This document shows positions 27,960-31,240 of a stretch of 31,240 nt of DNA, piece by piece; position 1 is the stretch's first letter; every line of letters begins with the position of its first letter. The DNA is from Ophiothrix spiculata. Its lineage: Eukaryota; Echinodermata; Ophiuroidea; Amphilepidida; Ophiotrichidae. Under the pieces are notes generated by a model, which was not told where the DNA came from, did not search any database, and was given only the letters and a program-made list of their open reading frames with translations. Made by a program: the position numbers and the translations under genes. The stretch lies in the NCBI GenBank assembly GCA_000969725.1, contig JXSR01S029467.1. The stretch is one strand, 5' to 3'.

Positions 27960-30424
27960 AGGTTTTCAGTGCTAGGGGACGCAACAACTATTAGCTCTAG
28001 GGTTAAAGCAAGCTCGGGTAAATCATATGTACAAGCCAAATTGAGTAGCAATATTTCGAGATTTCAAAAAGAAATATCAAGATTTACAATGGTATAGCGA
28101 TGTGATATTATGAAATACAAGATTCCCTGCAACAAATTTTCTTGTAAAGCTTGTATATATAAAAACTGATCAGATTTAACTTCTGTTATCACAAGCAATA
28201 ACATTATGATTTATAAAAGCAATTGTCGTGTTTGAGTATTCAATCTATTACTTTTATCCATATGTCCTTGACTTTTTTCATAAATACAAATTCACAAAAC
28301 GGAAATCAATAATTTAAAGAAAGAATATAAATTTTCATACGAAAATGATACACAGTGAGCATATCCATGACAATAGATCATAAATAAAATTTGCGTTTTA
28401 CTTAAATGGTGAAAATACAAGATTTATTTATTACGTGATGTTATTATCGTTAATGGATAGCCGAAATGTTCATAGCTTTATAATGCTTACAAGTTGTATC
28501 AAAATTCTTTGTACCCAGATGTTGTTGACATTTGGATTTTTTTTTAAATGATGATGGTAACAAATGTGATAACAATATCTAAATTCAATGGTTATGTAGT
28601 TTTAGCTTTTCTAAGAATTTTATTTCATGGCAATAACATGTTGCATTTAGAAATTACTTGCTCTTAAGATAGTGTTTTTGTCAAAACGCGTTTGTTTGAG
28701 CTGTGATTTGATTTAACCTACCTTAATTTTTTTTTCTGCTGAATAAAAACACAACATCAGCTGACAATATCATTTTAGCAACTGTAAATTAATCCATTGT
28801 GTTCATTCTGATGAAAAATATCCCCACATAAATAATAATGATAACAATAAAATAAATAAGATTATTGTAGTTTACGACTTCATAAATACGTAACACTTTG
28901 ATCGATTGTGATTATTTTGATAAGAATGGATAGAAGACACCCATAACTTTATTATGGTACTAAAACAGTTCACAGTTGTCATAATATAAGTTATATTTAA
29001 GAGAGTGTTAACAATCATTTTGGAAAACGTGTGACAGACATTACTATCAGCAAACAAATGTTAGTTTGTGTGGTATTTATTTATATATAAAACTGAAATT
29101 ACATCGATCATCCATTAAATGCCCATAGCTTATGGAATCATTGTTCAATTACCTTAAAATTTTAAGACAATAAGCCGACATATTCTTTGAAATTATTAAT
29201 GTCTTTTTTTTTTTTAAATCAACTACCTCTTTGTACAAAAAAAATGATACAGTATTTTCGGATATATATATTAAATATACAGTTGAAATCATACAAATTT
29301 CACCACGCAACAACATCAAAAATTGCAATGCTACTCACAAATGTCACACATGAAAATTAATATAACACTTGTATAACCGTGTACAATTACTAGCGATATC
29401 TATCACCGCGTGATTTTCTGAATTAAAGAAATTTACACACTGAAATGTATCAAATACACAATTTAATCAGGTAGATTTTGTGTAAAGTTTTTGATTTCTC
29501 ATGTTTTTATTTTCAGGTTTATTATATTTAGTGACTTTCATCAATATATTTGAATCTTATTCTTATTCTGAATGTGATAACAGCGGAAAATGCTTTAAGA
29601 TTGTACAAGTGCTTTATCAAGAATAATAAAATTAAATCATAAATAATGGACTGCAAGGGCAGATATCCAAATTTGAAATTTGAGATTTATTTCTATCTGA
29701 TCGGGCGTTCAACAAACGAATATTTAACAATTTACGAGGATCACCCGGTTATTTAGATGTTAAAGTGTTATTTGCTTGCTTCATCATTTTCTTAAAACAA
29801 TAAGGTTTCCCATATTCAAAATTTTTGTTGATTTAAATCTTGAAATAACTAACTTCACATATTATTCACATTCGTGAGATCATCTAGTATTTATTCACTG
29901 CAGTCCTTTAAAATGCGTGTTTCTTATCACGTAGTTTAATAATTTATTCAGGTTAATACCAAATTCTCTAACTGAGGTGTTTTAAGTTGATTTGATATTG
30001 CAAAGAAAATAAGACAACGAACAAATCTGCCTTTGCGATGCGATATCTTGATACACAATCTGTCAATAGAGAAACTAAACCCTATTGGTATAATAACAAA
30101 CGCATATCATTTCATCAACCTTGTATCAAGGTTCACATCGACAAGTAAATAGTTAATCTATATTATCTCTTTTTCCCATGATATAACAGAAGCTGAATAC
30201 GAATGCTTAAAAAATTAACATTACCATCATGTTCCTTGTGAAAATTCCTTTCTGGAAATGTATACTTTTTCTTAAAAAGTTATGGTACAAAATAAACTTG
30301 CAAAAACTTGATTAACGTGCTTTCCCCCTTAAACCAGACTTTGTAGGAACGTTTGAATGACCAATTATTGTTATTAAGCTATTATTTAAGGGTTAATTAT
30401 TATATACCAAACACGGGAATATCC
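27960..30424. other. Long AT-rich stretch without recognised genes
   Basis: Both strands show only short chance frames (for example 28872-29057). There is no terminal inverted repeat, LINE motif or RNA gene that I can support. Homopolymer A and T runs are frequent. Confidence 0.4.
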
Positions 30425-30600
30425 TCATTAATTGACAATAGCACAACATGTGTATAGAAAATTAAAATTGCATTTAATTTAAAGGAAAAGCTTGTAATAC
30501 CCTGGTCAACGTTAACAACTCATCATTGTACGCACGTTCTTTAAATAAAAACCATCAGAATTATGAGTAGAAATAAGGCAAAAAAAAAAGATTGTTGTGT
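30425..30600. repeat. Diverged copy of 16780-17100
   Basis: TTGACAATAGCACAACAT, CTTGTAATACMC, ACTCATCATTG and CTTTAAATAAAARCCATCA occur in the same order as at 16780-17045, but more compactly. Orientation is the same. No coding content. Confidence 0.65.
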
Positions 30601-31240
30601 TGCCCTCCGCCGGCCCGGTCGAAATTGTGGAAAATCCCGACATGTTGGGTTTTTTTCACCAAAATTCTTAATTTTTCATATCTCTTGAGTTTTCCTGATT
30701 TCCAGCCGCGAAAATGTTCCAAAATGTGTATATTTAGGTTTGTAGAACTTTATACTAAATAATTCACTGACAAGAAGCTGAAAAGATAACGTCACTTTAC
30801 AAAGATTAGATTTTATTTCCATTCACTTGACTTCAATCTTTTCGCCATTTTCTAAGTTCTCTATGGCAAATTTAACCAAATAAATGTCAAAATTGGTACT
30901 GCGCAACATTTTATTTATGAACAAAATGTTTAGAATATGATGTCTATTTTCAAATGAAACCTTTAATATAATGTTGCACAGAACCGATTCGGAGAAATAT
31001 TCAAATTTTCCCCATGTATTTTTTGTCTAGTTAAAACGTGGTCTATGCGTGAAAGTTCGGCTGATCGGGCCAAACCCCGGAGCTCCTTGGCTCAGACCTC
31101 GTGTAAGGCACATGGAAATAATTTCTGTAATCACTGCTAGTTCATACTTATCAAGAGCAAGGCGCTAATGTAGTTTTCATTGAAGACAGTGATGATTTTA
31201 GCACTGTTATCCTCCATCGCACGCTCCAAAGAGTCTATCC
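30601..31240. other. Right edge, unassigned
   Basis: No gene is recognised. A small stem is possible at 30627-30659 (GTGGAAAATCCC against GGGTTTTTTTCAC). A GC-richer patch at 31050-31110 (GATCGGGCCAAACCCCGGAG) does not fold as a tRNA and may be part of a repeat cut by the window edge. Confidence 0.3.

Noticed and set aside
31050-31110. Possible tRNA or rRNA fragment in the GC-rich patch
   Set aside because: No cloverleaf, no T-loop consensus and no recognisable rRNA block.

Overview
The window looks like nuclear DNA of an invertebrate animal. It is AT-rich, gene-poor and packed with mobile elements. Its one convincing host gene is a single-exon class A (rhodopsin-type) GPCR resembling thyrotropin-releasing-hormone-type receptors (15001-16173, +). 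The LINE types, Tc1/mariner-ended foldback elements and long tetranucleotide tracts would suit a mollusc or another lophotrochozoan, but the sequence alone does not settle the taxon. No bacterial operon, CRISPR array, rRNA or tRNA was seen.

The main architecture is a large, old inverted duplication. The left arm (about 530-6315) is the diverged reverse complement of the right arm (about 15609-20215), with a spacer of about 9.3 kb. The right arm holds the 3' half of the intact GPCR gene. The left arm holds a 5'-truncated copy on the minus strand (5761-6398) with a 10-bp frameshifting deletion. Both arms keep the matching 3' flank, the ATTC/GAAT microsatellite and several intergenic blocks in mirrored order. 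Each arm also has private insertions, so each serves as the empty-site control for the other: a twin-primed LINE (667-1515), a 1.4-kb mariner-ended foldback (2691-4124) and a degenerate LINE piece (4308-4570) on the left; a 441-bp foldback (17797-18237) and about 0.7 kb of extra sequence (16740-17450) on the right.

The spacer holds a 598-bp foldback with TA/CAGGGTGT ends (7681-8278), then a composite element (8719-12660). The composite is a foldback whose two arms are built of roughly 185-bp imperfect repeats centred on a CCAAAATGGCCGCCA-like core; its right arm was later split by a 5'-truncated LINE (11043-12590). A 141-bp near-perfect hairpin with TTA flanks (12985-13125) and the GPCR upstream region follow.

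Right of the duplication lie a 5'-truncated LINE with a long RT reading frame (20722-22256, -), a 679-bp element with perfect 18-bp terminal inverted repeats (22331-23009), a GC-rich 141-bp palindrome (24090-24230), a 446-bp foldback (25067-25512), a 169-bp tandem duplication (25542-25878), and a 360-bp patch crowded with TTAGTC/GACTAA motifs in both orientations (27595-27955). The last 3.3 kb is mostly featureless AT-rich DNA. Two further diffuse sequence pairs (6700-6960 with 27090-27340; 16780-17100 with 30425-30600) indicate older duplications in the same locus.

All similarities were judged by eye; no alignment or database search was run.
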